Positions 29,566 through 39,121 of a stretch of 64,000 nucleotides of DNA are shown piece after piece. The notes beneath the pieces are model-generated. The model was not told the DNA's origin and made no database searches. It saw only the letters and a list, made by a program, of their open reading frames with translations. Source of the stretch: Paraburkholderia phosphatilytica (GTDB lineage: Bacteria; Pseudomonadota; Gammaproteobacteria; Burkholderiales; Burkholderiaceae). A program made the position numbers and the translations under genes. The DNA is taken from NCBI RefSeq assembly GCF_003443895.1, contig NZ_QQOA01000009.1, positions 1 through 64,000 on the forward strand, given 5' to 3'. How positions within the stretch are numbered: position 1 is the first letter of the stretch; the number at the start of each line of letters is the position of its first letter.

Positions 29566-32451
29566 ATGAACGAGACCCCGAGCGATACTCAATCCACGCT
29601 AGCCAAGAGTTTCGAGCCACAGAACATCGAGTCCCACTGGGGACCCGAGTGGGAAAAGCGCGGCTACGCCGCACCGGCCTTCGTGGAAGGCGCGAAGAAC
29701 TTCTCGATCCAGCTGCCGCCGCCGAACGTCACGGGCACGCTGCACATGGGCCACGCGTTCAACCAGACCATCATGGACGGTCTCACGCGCTATCACCGCA
29801 TGCTCGGCGAGAACACGCTGTGGGTGCCCGGCACCGATCACGCCGGCATCGCCACGCAGATCGTCGTCGAGCGTCAGCTCGATGCGCAGAAGGTGTCGCG
29901 CCACGACCTCGGGCGCGAGCAGTTCGTCGAACGCGTGTGGGAATGGAAGCAGCAGTCCGGCTCGACGATCACGAGCCAGGTGAGGCGCCTGGGCGCATCG
30001 ATCGACTGGTCGCGCGAATACTTCACGATGGACGACAAGATGTCCGCCGCCGTGCGCGACGTGTTCGTGCGTCTCTACGAGCAGGGCCTCATCTATCGCG
30101 GCAAGCGGCTCGTGAACTGGGACCCGGTGCTGATGACCGCGGTGTCCGATCTCGAAGTGGCCAGCGAAGAAGAAGCCGGCAAGCTGTGGCACATCCAGTA
30201 TCCGCTGTCCGATGGCTCGGGTCATCTGACGGTGGCCACCACGCGTCCTGAAACCATGCTCGGCGACGTCGCCGTGATGGTGCATCCGGAAGACGAGCGC
30301 TACGCGAAGCTGATCGGCCAGACCGTGAAGCTGCCGCTCACCGATCGCGAGATCCCCGTCATCGCCGATGATTATGTAGACCGCGAGTTCGGCACCGGCG
30401 TCGTGAAGGTCACGCCCGCGCACGACTTCAACGACTACCAGGTGGGCCAGCGCCACAAGCTGCCGCAGATCGAGATCCTCACGCTCGACGCGAAGATCAA
30501 CGCGAACGCGCCGGAAAAATATCGCGGCCTCGACCGCTTCGAGGCACGCAGGCAGGTGGTGGCCGATCTCGAAGTGCTCGGCCTGATGGAGTCCGTCAAG
30601 GATCACAAGCTGATGGTGCCGCGCGGCGACCGCACGAACGTCGTGCTCGAGCCGATGCTGACGGACCAGTGGTTCGTCGCGATGAGCAAGCCGGCGCCGG
30701 AAGGCACGTTCAACCCCGGCAAGTCGATCGCCGAAACCGCGCTCGACGTGGTGCGCAACGGCCAGATCAGGTTCGTGCCGGAGAACTGGACCACCACGTA
30801 CTACCAGTGGCTCGAAAACATCCAGGACTGGTGCATCTCGCGCCAGCTCTGGTGGGGTCACCAGATTCCCGCGTGGTACGGCGAGAACGGCGAGCTGTTC
30901 GTCGCGAAGAGCGAAGACGAAGCGCGTGCGCAGGCCGCGGCGCAGGGCTACACCGGTGCGCTCAAGCGCGACGAGGACGTGCTCGACACGTGGTTCTCGT
31001 CGGCGCTCGTGCCGTTCTCTTCGCTCGGCTGGCCCGCGGAGACGCCCGAGCTTGCGGCATTCCTGCCGTCGTCGGTGCTCGTGACGGGCTTCGACATCAT
31101 CTTCTTCTGGGTCGCGCGGATGGTCATGATGACCACCCACTTCACCGGCAAGGTGCCGTTCGACACGGTCTACGTGCACGGCCTCGTGCGCGACGCGGAA
31201 GGCCAGAAGATGTCGAAGAGCAAGGGCAACACGCTCGACCCGATCGATATCGTCGACGGCATCGATCTCGAATCGCTCGTCGCGAAGCGCACGAGCGGGC
31301 TGATGAATCCGAAGCAGGCCGCCAGCATCGAGAAGAAGACGCGCAAGGAGTTTCCGGCCGGCATCCCCGCGTTCGGCACCGACGCGCTGCGCTTCACGAT
31401 GGCGTCGATGGCCACGCTCGGCCGCAACGTCAACTTTGATCTCGCGCGCTGCGAAGGCTACCGCAACTTCTGCAACAAGCTGTGGAACGCCACGCGTTTC
31501 GTGCTGATGAACTGCGAAGGCCACGATTGCGGCTTCAGCAACCCCGGCGCGTGCAAGCCGGGCGACTGCGGCCCGGGCGGCTACACGCACTTCTCGCAGG
31601 CCGACTACTGGATCGTGTCGCTCCTGCAGCGGCTCGAAGCCGAGGTCGCGAAGGGCTTCGCCGACTACCGCTTCGACAACGTCGCGAACGCGCTGTACAA
31701 GTTCGTCTGGGACGAATACTGTGACTGGTACCTCGAGCTCGCGAAGGTGCAGTTGCAGACCGGCACGCCGGAGCAGCAGCGCGCCACGCGCCGCACGCTG
31801 CTGCGGGTGCTGGAAGTGGTGCTGCGCCTCGCGCATCCGGTGATTCCGTTCATCACCGAAGCGCTGTGGCAGCAGGTCGCGCCGCTCGCGGACAAGTATC
31901 CGAAAGACGCGGCGCCGGGTGCGGCGTCGATCATGGTGCAGCCCTACCCGCTCGCGGATGCGTCGAAAATCGACGAGGCGAGCGAGCACTGGGCAGCGGG
32001 TCTGAAAGCAGTGATCGACGCATGCCGGAACCTGCGCGGCGAGATGAACCTGTCGCCGGCCACGAAGGTGCCGTTGCTCGCCACCGGCGACGCGGAACGC
32101 CTGAAGACCTACGCGCCGTACGCGCAGGCGCTCGCGCGGCTGTCGGAAGTGCAGATCATTGCCGACGAAGCGACGCTCGACGCACAGGCGCATGGCGCGC
32201 CAATTGCTATCGTTGGAAACGACAAGCTGGTGCTGAAGGTGGAGATCGACGTCGCCGCGGAACGCGAACGTCTGTCGAAGGAGATCGCCCGCCTGACCGG
32301 CGAAGTCGCAAAATGCAACGCGAAACTTCAGAACGAAAGCTTCGTCGCCAAGGCTCCCGCGGCGGTGGTTGAGCAGGAGCAGAAGAGGCTGGCAGAATAT
32401 CAGGCTACGATCGGCAAGCTGTCCGCCCAGCTCGAGCGGCTGCCTGCCTGA
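29566..32451 (+). CDS. valS: Valyl-tRNA synthetase
   Basis: 961 residues. Class I synthetase with HMGH (residues 60-63) and KMSKS (548-552), a CP1 editing domain between, an anticodon-binding domain, and a C-terminal coiled-coil arm (last 65 residues). It charges tRNA-Val and edits Thr-tRNA-Val. Start [18 protein letters not shown] was chosen at the first in-frame ATG after the promoter; the frame is open far upstream only by composition. Near residue 650 there is a cysteine-rich insert CEGHDC...[11 protein letters not shown] that E. coli ValS lacks. galU follows 115 bases downstream. Confidence 0.97.
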   Translation: MNETPSDTQSTLAKSFEPQNIESHWGPEWEKRGYAAPAFVEGAKNFSIQLPPPNVTGTLHMGHAFNQTIMDGLTRYHRMLGENTLWVPGTDHAGIATQIVVERQLDAQKVSRHDLGREQFVERVWEWKQQSGSTITSQVRRLGASIDWSREYFTMDDKMSAAVRDVFVRLYEQGLIYRGKRLVNWDPVLMTAVSDLEVASEEEAGKLWHIQYPLSDGSGHLTVATTRPETMLGDVAVMVHPEDERYAKLIGQTVKLPLTDREIPVIADDYVDREFGTGVVKVTPAHDFNDYQVGQRHKLPQIEILTLDAKINANAPEKYRGLDRFEARRQVVADLEVLGLMESVKDHKLMVPRGDRTNVVLEPMLTDQWFVAMSKPAPEGTFNPGKSIAETALDVVRNGQIRFVPENWTTTYYQWLENIQDWCISRQLWWGHQIPAWYGENGELFVAKSEDEARAQAAAQGYTGALKRDEDVLDTWFSSALVPFSSLGWPAETPELAAFLPSSVLVTGFDIIFFWVARMVMMTTHFTGKVPFDTVYVHGLVRDAEGQKMSKSKGNTLDPIDIVDGIDLESLVAKRTSGLMNPKQAASIEKKTRKEFPAGIPAFGTDALRFTMASMATLGRNVNFDLARCEGYRNFCNKLWNATRFVLMNCEGHDCGFSNPGACKPGDCGPGGYTHFSQADYWIVSLLQRLEAEVAKGFADYRFDNVANALYKFVWDEYCDWYLELAKVQLQTGTPEQQRATRRTLLRVLEVVLRLAHPVIPFITEALWQQVAPLADKYPKDAAPGAASIMVQPYPLADASKIDEASEHWAAGLKAVIDACRNLRGEMNLSPATKVPLLATGDAERLKTYAPYAQALARLSEVQIIADEATLDAQAHGAPIAIVGNDKLVLKVEIDVAAERERLSKEIARLTGEVAKCNAKLQNESFVAKAPAAVVEQEQKRLAEYQATIGKLSAQLERLPA

Positions 32452-32501
32452 GTTACGCAACTGGGCTACATAGCTGAAGTCACGTAACTGAGGTCACGTA
32501 C
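32448..32501. repeat. Short tandem repeats between valS and galU
   Basis: Two adjacent 14-mers, CTGAAGTCACGTAA (32474-32487) and CTGAGGTCACGTAC (32488-32501), differ at two positions. A third looser copy, CTGAGTTACGCAA (32448-32460), overlaps the valS stop codon. They occupy the leader region of galU; no role is known. Confidence 0.6.
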
Positions 32502-32566
32502 CGTCCGCCGGCTTTCCGTCACGAGCGGCAAGCTGGCCCGTAACCAGAGGAATCCAGGGTAATCAC

Positions 32567-33448
32567 ATGCTAAAAGTTACAAAAGCTGTTTTTCCGGTCG
32601 CAGGTCTCGGCACCCGGTTCCTCCCCGCGACCAAGGCGAGCCCGAAGGAGATGCTGCCGGTCGTCGACAAGCCGCTGATCCAGTACGCGGTCGAAGAAGC
32701 GATGGCCGCGGGCATCACGGAAATGATCTTCGTGACGGGCCGCAGCAAGCGCGCGATCGAAGATCACTTCGACAAGTCGTATGAGATCGAAGCGGAGCTC
32801 GAAGCACGCGGCAAGGAAAAGCTGCTCGAACTGGTACGCGGCATCAAGCCGTCGCACGTCGACTGCTTCTACGTGCGCCAGCCGGAAGCGCTGGGCCTCG
32901 GGCACGCGGTGCTGTGCGCGGAAAAGCTGGTGGGCGACAACCCGTTCGCCGTGATCCTCGCGGACGACCTGCTGTACGGCAAGCCGCCCGTGATGCAGCA
33001 GATGATCGAGGTGTTCGACCACTATCACAGCTCGGTGATCGGCGTCGAAGAGATCCCGCCGTCGGAGACGAAGTCGTACGGTATCGTCGACGGTAAGGAA
33101 TGGGAAGAAGCGATCATCAAGATGTCGGGCATCGTCGAGAAGCCGGCGCCGGACGTGGCGCCGTCGAACCTCGGCGTGGTGGGCCGCTACGTGCTGAAGC
33201 CGCGCATCTTCGACCATATCCGCGCGCTGAAGCCGGGCGCTGGCGGCGAACTGCAACTGACGGACGCGATCCAGTCGCTGCTCGCCGACGAACAGGTGCT
33301 CGCGTACCGCTATCACGGCACGCGTTTCGACTGCGGCAGCAAGCTGGGTTATCTAAAGGCGACGGTGGAGTTCGCGCTGCGCCACCCGGAAGTGAAGGCC
33401 GAGTTCGAGGAGTATCTGCGCACGCGTTCGCCGGTGCTGGAGGGATGA
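32567..33448 (+). CDS. galU: UTP--glucose-1-phosphate uridylyltransferase
   Basis: 293 residues, the normal GalU length. Nucleotidyltransferase motif [20 protein letters not shown] at about residues 8-28, the metal and UTP region ILADDLLYG (about 128), and [19 protein letters not shown] (about 188-206). It makes UDP-glucose for lipopolysaccharide, exopolysaccharide and trehalose in the cytoplasm. A ribosome-binding site AGAGGAA is rather far (14 bases); AGGG is nearer. It is followed by a strong terminator. Confidence 0.96.
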   Translation: MLKVTKAVFPVAGLGTRFLPATKASPKEMLPVVDKPLIQYAVEEAMAAGITEMIFVTGRSKRAIEDHFDKSYEIEAELEARGKEKLLELVRGIKPSHVDCFYVRQPEALGLGHAVLCAEKLVGDNPFAVILADDLLYGKPPVMQQMIEVFDHYHSSVIGVEEIPPSETKSYGIVDGKEWEEAIIKMSGIVEKPAPDVAPSNLGVVGRYVLKPRIFDHIRALKPGAGGELQLTDAIQSLLADEQVLAYRYHGTRFDCGSKLGYLKATVEFALRHPEVKAEFEEYLRTRSPVLEG

Positions 33449-33516
33449 GCGGGCGGTTCCGCGGCCGCGGTTGATACGCGGTGCGGAGAAAGAAGGAAAA
33501 AGCGAGGAAAGCAAAA

Positions 33517-33547
33517 GCGGGTCTGCTTCGGCAGGCCCGCTTTTTTT
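33517..33547 (+). terminator. Rho-independent terminator after galU
   Basis: Stem GCGGGTCTGC / GCAGGCCCGC with a TTCG loop (33517-33540; one G-T pair) followed by seven T. It lies between galU and the convergent hipA gene, so it ends galU transcription cleanly. Confidence 0.92.
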
Positions 33548-33553
33548 GTGCTG

Positions 33554-34873
33554 TCAGCGCGACTTGTGATTGAACGGGCCGTCGTGGTTCAGGTACGGAT
33601 TCTTCTCCTTCACGCGCCTGCCCCGGCTGGCGGAGAGTCCAACGTCCTCGCGAAGCGCCTTCGGCGCATGCCTGCCCGGCGCGGCGTTGGGCCGTATGTC
33701 TTCGATTCCCTGCGCCCACGCGTCGAGCATCCGCTTCGCGATTTCGCGAAAGCCCGGGAACCGGTCCGCGTAGGCGCTCACCTGGGGCGCCACGGCCTGC
33801 ACCGCACTCGTCACCAGTTCGACGCTTTCATTCATCTCGGCCTTGCTCAGGTTCAGCCGAGCACCGCCGTACGTGCCGAGCAGCGCGCCCGATGCCCATA
33901 CCCGCTTGCCGGCAAGCGGCAAAGCCGGCAGGTCGTGCTGGAAGCGCGCGTAGGCGGTGACCGTCACCACGTCGTAGACCGGCGCAAGCCGCACATCCGC
34001 CGCATTCGTGTAGATCACGGCAAAGTTTTTCAGGTGAGCGTCCGCGTTGCGTAGCGCGAAGTTCAACAGATGGAGCGTGTAGAGTCGCCGCGCGTCTTCC
34101 TTGCGACGTTGCCCGCCGATATACGCTCCGCCCAGTTTCGCCAGGTCCTCGAGCGTACCCTTGTACTTGTTGACCGGATCGAGCGGCATCAGCGCGCAGT
34201 AATCTTCCACCGCGAGACGGCCGCCCTCCTCCGTGCGATCGAAGCGCCGCAACGCCAGCACCTGACCGTCTTCGGAAAGGATCGCCTCCGGCACATCGAG
34301 GCCCGCATAACGAGCGACTTCGAGACACAGATACTCGTTGACCGCGATCCAGGGCAAATCGTCGAAGCCGGTCTTCAGCACGAATTCGTCGGTGATCGCG
34401 GTAGCTCGATCGAGCGGACGGAGAAGCGTCTTCGGCATCACGCCGGAAATCCCTTCGCCGATGCCCTCTTCGAGCAGACGCAGCAGATTCTCGCGGGAAT
34501 CGGTGGACGCCAGCAGCGCGGCCATGTCGGCGCGATTGCGCACGACGTACGGAGACTGCCCGCGCGGCACGACTCTCACGCGGCCCACGCCATTGGCGCC
34601 CGTCAGCGCAAGCAGGCCGATGTCGGACACGTCTGCGTGCGGCCCCAGCCGGTCGCGGATCCGATCCTTTCTGTAGCCTTCGGGCAGATTCTGCTGGAAG
34701 AACGGATGCAGCGTTTTCCAGACGTAGGACTCCGCGCGGACCGGCATCAGCAGCGACACGAAGCAGTCTGCCGGCACGTCCGGCAGATACGTAAACACGC
34801 AGCCGCCGGCCTGCTCGACGAGCGTGCCGACAAGCCGCTCGTCGACGTAGACATCGAACGCGTCGCTGCTCAT
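33554..34873 (-). CDS. hipA: HipA-family serine/threonine kinase toxin
   Basis: 439 residues, the full HipA length. The N-terminal couple_hipA domain (residues 1-100: FDVYVDERLVGTL, LLPEGYRKDRIR-like) precedes the kinase-like core: the ejectable loop GISGVMPKT (about residue 155, with the serine equivalent to the autophosphorylated one), the catalytic NADAHLKNF (about 298) and LAPVYDVVT (about 318), which supplies the metal-binding aspartate. E. coli HipA inactivates glutamyl-tRNA synthetase by phosphorylation and causes persistence. All key residues are kept, so it should be active. The start overlaps the hipB stop by four bases. Confidence 0.93.
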   Translation of the reverse strand: MSSDAFDVYVDERLVGTLVEQAGGCVFTYLPDVPADCFVSLLMPVRAESYVWKTLHPFFQQNLPEGYRKDRIRDRLGPHADVSDIGLLALTGANGVGRVRVVPRGQSPYVVRNRADMAALLASTDSRENLLRLLEEGIGEGISGVMPKTLLRPLDRATAITDEFVLKTGFDDLPWIAVNEYLCLEVARYAGLDVPEAILSEDGQVLALRRFDRTEEGGRLAVEDYCALMPLDPVNKYKGTLEDLAKLGGAYIGGQRRKEDARRLYTLHLLNFALRNADAHLKNFAVIYTNAADVRLAPVYDVVTVTAYARFQHDLPALPLAGKRVWASGALLGTYGGARLNLSKAEMNESVELVTSAVQAVAPQVSAYADRFPGFREIAKRMLDAWAQGIEDIRPNAAPGRHAPKALREDVGLSASRGRRVKEKNPYLNHDGPFNHKSR

Positions 34874-35211
34874 TCGCGCCGCCGCGGAGTTTTCGACGAG
34901 CCCGGCTGAACCGCGCTCGATCGCACACGGCGACGGTCCGTGTCCGCGGCCGGTTGCGGCCCAACGTGCGCGGTTTCAGCGGCAGCATCGTCCAGCGTGC
35001 GCTGGTGACCTGCCGGACGCGCATACAGTTCGAGCCCCACCGCATCGAACAGGCTCAGCAGCTTCACAGCGCCGAGTTCCGGCAGGGAACCGTTTTCGAA
35101 TTGACTCACGCGCGGCCTCGCCACGCCGCTGAGCTCAGCGACCTGATCCTGGGTGAGATTGACAGCGAGACGAGCACGCCTGAACGTCTCGCCGAGTTGC
35201 GCAAGGTTCAT
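34870..35211 (-). CDS. hipB: HipB-family antitoxin, XRE-type DNA-binding protein
   Basis: 113 residues. XRE helix-turn-helix at residues 5-60 (LGETFRRARLAVNLTQDQVAEL, then GVARPRVSQFENGS), followed by a polar tail of about 45 residues. It should bind HipA and repress the promoter through palindromes. Overlap of four bases with hipA gives the usual antitoxin-first coupled operon. Operator candidates are in the AT-rich region directly upstream. Confidence 0.92.
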   Translation of the reverse strand: MNLAQLGETFRRARLAVNLTQDQVAELSGVARPRVSQFENGSLPELGAVKLLSLFDAVGLELYARPAGHQRTLDDAAAETAHVGPQPAADTDRRRVRSSAVQPGSSKTPRRRE

Positions 35212-35223
35212 GTTCCGTATACA

Positions 35224-35346
35224 TAACGTTAAAGCGAAATATGGTGTTAATGTACCATATACGAGACATTGAAGATATCGTAATGTTATGCCTATGATAC
35301 ATTAAGTCGAATATAGACGATAATGTTATATATTTATAACATTATC
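35224..35346 (-). promoter_or_regulatory. AT-rich hipBA promoter with palindromic operators
   Basis: Three palindromes lie in about 120 bases ahead of hipB. TAACGTTA is at 35224-35231. ATATGGT-N8-ACCATAT is at 35239-35260, the same arm-N8-arm layout as the E. coli HipB operators (TATCC-N8-GGATA). GATAATGTTATA-N4-TATAACATTATC is a perfect 12-bp inverted repeat at 35319-35346. The word TAATGTTAT also recurs at 35281. The region is far richer in A and T than the rest of the window. Confidence 0.7.
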
Positions 35347-35433
35347 TCGAACCTGTCCGAATACGATTGCACGAAGCGGCCCGCACGCAGGATCGTCCAG
35401 TCAGATCGTAGACAGATCCGCTCCCCAGAAAAC

Positions 35434-35467
35434 ACGAACCCCACGTCCTTTCGAACGTGGGGTTCGT
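35434..35467 (-). terminator. Hairpin terminator downstream of the TusA-family gene
   Basis: A perfect 13-bp stem, ACGAACCCCACGT / ACGTGGGGTTCGT, with an 8-base loop, 77 bases past the minus-strand TusA-family stop. On that strand it is followed by GTTTTC, so termination is likely though the T run is short. The rest of 35347-35543 shows nothing else that I can support. Confidence 0.7.
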
Positions 35468-35543
35468 AATCGATCCGTCGCTTCCGGCAGACAACCCGGC
35501 AACGCACATGGCGAACACGCGCTATCGCATGTGCATTCGCCCG

Positions 35544-35777
35544 TCAGCGCCGCCGCATCAGGAACACGAACACCTTCTCCTGCATCGAACTCTCGACGAT
35601 CTCATTGCCCGTCTGCTTCGCGAACGCGGCGAAGTCGCGTTGCGAGCCGGGGTCGGTGGCGAGCACCTTGAGGATCTGGCCGCTCGTCATGTCGGCGAGC
35701 GCCTTTTTCGCGCGCAGGATGGGCAGCGGACAGTTGAGTCCGCGCGCGTCCACTTCCTTGTGAATCTGGATCTGCAT
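35544..35777 (-). CDS. TusA/SirA-family sulfur-carrier protein
   Basis: 77 residues. The family motif CPLP is at residues 16-19 in DARGLNCPLPILRAKKAL, with the active cysteine Cys16, and the rest has the two-layer alpha/beta pattern of TusA. TusA takes persulfide sulfur from IscS for tRNA thiolation or sulfur metabolism; several paralogs exist in Burkholderiaceae, so the exact role is not fixed. It is a single-gene unit between the hipBA operon and the inositol locus. Confidence 0.92.
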   Translation of the reverse strand: MQIQIHKEVDARGLNCPLPILRAKKALADMTSGQILKVLATDPGSQRDFAAFAKQTGNEIVESSMQEKVFVFLMRRR

Positions 35778-35887
35778 CGGTGATGACCTTGCGGGAGGCG
35801 CCGCTCGCGTGCTGCCGCGACGGCGCCATACTGCACTTACGGGAGGTCAGATTTTACCGCAGCAGCCTCCCGCCCGCCCGACAACCC

Positions 35888-36913
35888 TCACAGCACCACC
35901 GGCAAGCCGCTCTCGAGCGAAGCCCTGAGCGCGCTGCCGATCCGCGTCGCCTCGAGCGCATCGGCAAGCGTCGCGCCGCCGCTCTCGCCGCCGCCCTGCA
36001 CCGCCGCGACGAAGGCCAGCGCCTCGTGCAGGAACGCCTCCTCGAAGCGGTCGAAGAAGGTCGGCGTGCACTCGCTGCGCGCGCCGTGCTGGTCGAAGAT
36101 CTCGACGCGGTTCAGCGCCGGCGTGCGGCCGATCGTCATCGCGCCGGCCGTGCCGATCACTTCGCTGCCGCTGTCGTTGCCGTGCGCCATGGTCCGCGAC
36201 GCGTAGAACATCGCGAGCGAGCCACCCTCGAATTCGCAGATCGCGACGCCGTTATCGACATCGCCCGACTCCCGCAGGCCTTGATGCAGCGCGATGGTAC
36301 CGGCCGCATACACGCGTTTCGCGCGCGGAAAGCCGAGCAGCCAGCGCGCGACGTCGATATCGTGCACCGTGCAGTCGAGGAAGATCCCGCCCGAGGTCGG
36401 CGCGAAACGCACGAAAAAGCCGTCCGGGTCGTTCTTGTCGGTGGTCTGCGAGCGCACCATGAACGGCCGGCCGATCGCGCCGCGCTGCACGCGTTCGAAC
36501 GCGTCGCGGTAGCTCGGATCGAAGCGGCGCATGAAGCCGATCGTCGCCTGCAGATGCGGACGGCGTGCCGCTTCCGCCACGACGCGCTCGCATTCCGCGA
36601 CGTCGAGCGACAGCGGCTTCTCGCAGAACACGTGCTTGCCCGCGCGCAGCGCATCGATAATCTGCTGCGCGTGCAGCGCGGAAGGCGTGACGAGCCAAAC
36701 GGCGTCCACCTCGGCGTCCGCGAGCAGCTCGGCATAGTCGGCATAGAGGCGCGTGGCCGGAAAGCTGTCGCGCGCCCACGCGCGCTCTTCGTCGACCGGG
36801 CTGCACGCGGCGGCGAGCACCGCGCCCGGTACGCGGTACGCGAGGTTCTGCGCATGCCGCCGCCCAAGGCGTCCGAGTCCGACAACGCCGACCCTGACCG
36901 GCGCCCCGCTCAT
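35888..36913 (-). CDS. Gfo/Idh/MocA-family oxidoreductase (second inositol-type dehydrogenase)
   Basis: 341 residues. N-terminal Rossmann motif VGVVGLGRLGRRH (residues 8-20) and the catalytic lysine in FCEKPLSLD (about residue 97), then HDIDVARWLLG in the substrate domain. It overlaps the end of iolG by four bases, so it belongs to the inositol operon and probably oxidises another inositol isomer or related polyol, for example scyllo-inositol. The two dehydrogenases are clearly paralogous but differ throughout the C-terminal half. Confidence 0.88.
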   Translation of the reverse strand: MSGAPVRVGVVGLGRLGRRHAQNLAYRVPGAVLAAACSPVDEERAWARDSFPATRLYADYAELLADAEVDAVWLVTPSALHAQQIIDALRAGKHVFCEKPLSLDVAECERVVAEAARRPHLQATIGFMRRFDPSYRDAFERVQRGAIGRPFMVRSQTTDKNDPDGFFVRFAPTSGGIFLDCTVHDIDVARWLLGFPRAKRVYAAGTIALHQGLRESGDVDNGVAICEFEGGSLAMFYASRTMAHGNDSGSEVIGTAGAMTIGRTPALNRVEIFDQHGARSECTPTFFDRFEEAFLHEALAFVAAVQGGGESGGATLADALEATRIGSALRASLESGLPVVL

Positions 36914-37947
36914 GCGTGTTCTCCGGCGTTGCCGAGCTTGATCGCGCGGCCCTCGCGCCACGAACGCGTCGCGGCCTCGGCGAGTTCGAGCGCCTTCAGC
37001 CCGTCGGCGACGGTCGTGCGCACCGGCTTGCCCTGCGTCACGGCGTCGAAGAAATGCGCGATCTCCAGCGCGTACGCCGCGCGATAGCGTTCCAGGAAAA
37101 ACGCTTCCGGCACGTCGCTCGACACCGCCGTCTTCGAATACGCGGTCACTTCGGTCGGGCGCACATTGCCGGCCTGCAGCATGCCGTCGCTGCCGAGCAC
37201 CTCGAAGCGCTGGTCGTAACCGTACGCGGCGCGCCGCGCGGTGTTGATCTGGCACAGCCGGCCGCGCTTCGTGCGGATCGTGACCGCGGTCGAATCGATG
37301 TCGCCTGCTTCCGCGATGGCCGGATCGGACAGGCAGCTGCCGGTTGCGTGCAGCGTGTCGGCTTCGTCGTCGAGAATCCAGCGGAAGATGTCGAAGTCGT
37401 GGATCAACATGTCCTTGAAGATGCCGCCCGAGTGCTTGATGTAGTCCACCGGCGGCGCGCCCGGATCGCGACTCGTCACGACGAGCATTTCCGGCGTGCC
37501 GATTTCGCCCGCCTCGATGCGCGCCTTCACCGCCGAGAAGGTCGGATCGAAGCGCCGCTGGAAGCCGATCATGCACACCACGCCCGCCGCCGCGACCGCA
37601 TCGGCACAGGCCCGCGCGCGCTCGATCGTCAGGTCGACGGGCTTTTCGCAGAACACGTGCTTCTTCTGCGCGGCCGACTTCAGGATCAGGTCCGCGTGCG
37701 TATCCGTGCTGGAGCAGATCACCGTCGCGCCGACCAACGCATCGCCCATCGCGCCGTCGATGTCGGCCACCTGGGCGCCGTGCTGCGCCGCGAGCGACGC
37801 CGCCGCGTCGCGGTTCACGTCGACCACGTACTTCAGACGCACGCCGGGCTGGCGCGCAAGGTTCGCCGCATGAATGCGGCCGATGCGGCCCGCGCCGAAA
37901 ACCGCGACGTCGATCGGCGCGCGCGCCGCGTTTGCTGCTTCAGTCAT
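36910..37947 (-). CDS. iolG: Inositol 2-dehydrogenase
   Basis: 345 residues from the ATG with GGAGG seven bases ahead; the frame is open to a TTG at 37977 that lacks support. Rossmann motif VAVFGAGRIGRIHAAN (residues 11-26), catalytic FCEKPVDLT near residue 97, then GFQRRFDPTF and LIHDFDIFRWIL, typical of IolG. It oxidises myo-inositol to scyllo-inosose with NAD, the first step of inositol breakdown. It overlaps the regulator gene upstream by eight bases and the second dehydrogenase downstream by four. Confidence 0.92.
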   Translation of the reverse strand: MTEAANAARAPIDVAVFGAGRIGRIHAANLARQPGVRLKYVVDVNRDAAASLAAQHGAQVADIDGAMGDALVGATVICSSTDTHADLILKSAAQKKHVFCEKPVDLTIERARACADAVAAAGVVCMIGFQRRFDPTFSAVKARIEAGEIGTPEMLVVTSRDPGAPPVDYIKHSGGIFKDMLIHDFDIFRWILDDEADTLHATGSCLSDPAIAEAGDIDSTAVTIRTKRGRLCQINTARRAAYGYDQRFEVLGSDGMLQAGNVRPTEVTAYSKTAVSSDVPEAFFLERYRAAYALEIAHFFDAVTQGKPVRTTVADGLKALELAEAATRSWREGRAIKLGNAGEHA

Positions 37948-38821
37948 CGTATCCTCCAGTGTCCTTGACTTCTTCAACGTTGAGTTCGAGCTTGTACGCG
38001 AGCGCGATGAAGAGCGCCTGGCACAGGCAGATCGTGCTGGTCAGCGAGCGGAACGCGAACGCGCTCCCCTCCTTCACATAAAGCTGCGCGCTCGCGTAGC
38101 GCGCGAGCGGCGAAAGCTGGCTGTCGGTAATGACGATGGTCTTCGCCTGATGATGGTGCGCGATGCGCAGGCAGTACTGCGTTTCCTTGCCGTACGGCGC
38201 GAAGCTGATGCCGATCACCACGTCACCCTTCTTCACGCTGCGCATCTGCTCGCGGTACATGCCGCCGAAGCCGGACACGAGGTGCACGCGCTTCGGCGTG
38301 TGCTGCAGCGCGTAGACGATGTAGCTCGCCACCGGAAACGAGCGGCGCACGCCGATCACGTAGATGTTCTCCGCCTGCTGCAGCATCTTCACCGCGGAAT
38401 CGAACTGCGCGTCGTCGAGCCCCGCCTCCAGTTCGTCCAGACCGCCGCGGCACGCAGCCACGAATTCGCGCGCCACCGACCCGCCCGACAGCCGCCCCGG
38501 CTTCTCGTCGATCAGCTTGCGGATGCGCTGCTGGTAGCTCGGCGACGACGCGCCCTGACCCGTGTACGCCTGCCGGAACACGGCCTGCAGATCCGAGAAA
38601 CCGGAGAAGCCGAACCGCTGCGCGAAGCGCACCACCGCCGACGGATGCACGCCGCAGTTCGTCGCGATATCGCTCGTGCGGTCCACCATCACGCTGCCGC
38701 GGTTCTGCTCGATATAGGTCGCGACGTTCTTCAGCTGACGCGGCAGCGAGTCGTAGTTTTCCGCGATGCGCTGCATCAATTCCTCGACGCTCGGCAACGC
38801 CTCTGTGCCCTCATCCGCCAT
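37940..38821 (-). CDS. iolR: MurR/RpiR-family transcriptional regulator of the inositol locus
   Basis: 293 residues. N-terminal RpiR helix-turn-helix domain (about 15-90, TNCGVHPSAVVRFAQRFGF) and a C-terminal SIS sugar-phosphate-binding domain (about 130-265, NIYVIGVRRSFPVA and GDVVIGISFAPYG). Two in-frame ATGs are six bases apart; GGGAGG sits too close to the first (38827), so the second is chosen. It stands first in the minus-strand operon iolR-iolG-dehydrogenase and is divergent from the importer genes, and likely represses both until an inositol intermediate is bound. Confidence 0.88.
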   Translation of the reverse strand: MADEGTEALPSVEELMQRIAENYDSLPRQLKNVATYIEQNRGSVMVDRTSDIATNCGVHPSAVVRFAQRFGFSGFSDLQAVFRQAYTGQGASSPSYQQRIRKLIDEKPGRLSGGSVAREFVAACRGGLDELEAGLDDAQFDSAVKMLQQAENIYVIGVRRSFPVASYIVYALQHTPKRVHLVSGFGGMYREQMRSVKKGDVVIGISFAPYGKETQYCLRIAHHHQAKTIVITDSQLSPLARYASAQLYVKEGSAFAFRSLTSTICLCQALFIALAYKLELNVEEVKDTGGYDD

Positions 38822-38963
38822 GGCCATCCCCTCCCTTCAACCATCCTGTTGTCCGCACGCGTAAAAAACCGCGTCGATACCGCATTGATGCAGCGCAAAA
38901 CCGCGCCCCACAAGGCGCTCACGGCATGCACCGACGTTGCCGATTATAGGCAGCCGCCATGAC

Positions 38964-38985
38964 AAATGGAATGTATTTTCCATTT
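38964..38985. promoter_or_regulatory. Candidate IolR operator
   Basis: An inverted repeat AAATGGAA-N6-TTCCATTT with core GGAA-N6-TTCC, the motif known for rhizobial IolR. It lies in the 300-base divergent region between iolR and the importer genes. A possible promoter for the importer is TTGCAA (39007-39012), 17 bases, TAATCT (39030-39035), just downstream; its -10 is weak. Confidence 0.65.
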
Positions 38986-39121
38986 TTATTTTGTTTGAAA
39001 TTTCCGTTGCAACGCTGGAAAAGATCGCCTAATCTTTGTCGTGAGCGCGGCGCAAGTGTCGAGCGAGGCACCCCGGCGTCACGTTCATCTTCAATAACGA
39101 CAGACCGAGAAAGGTGGAGAC

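Noticed and set aside
29599..32460. A 953-residue frame antisense to valS
   Set aside because: No conserved motif, no start signal, and it mirrors valS exactly.
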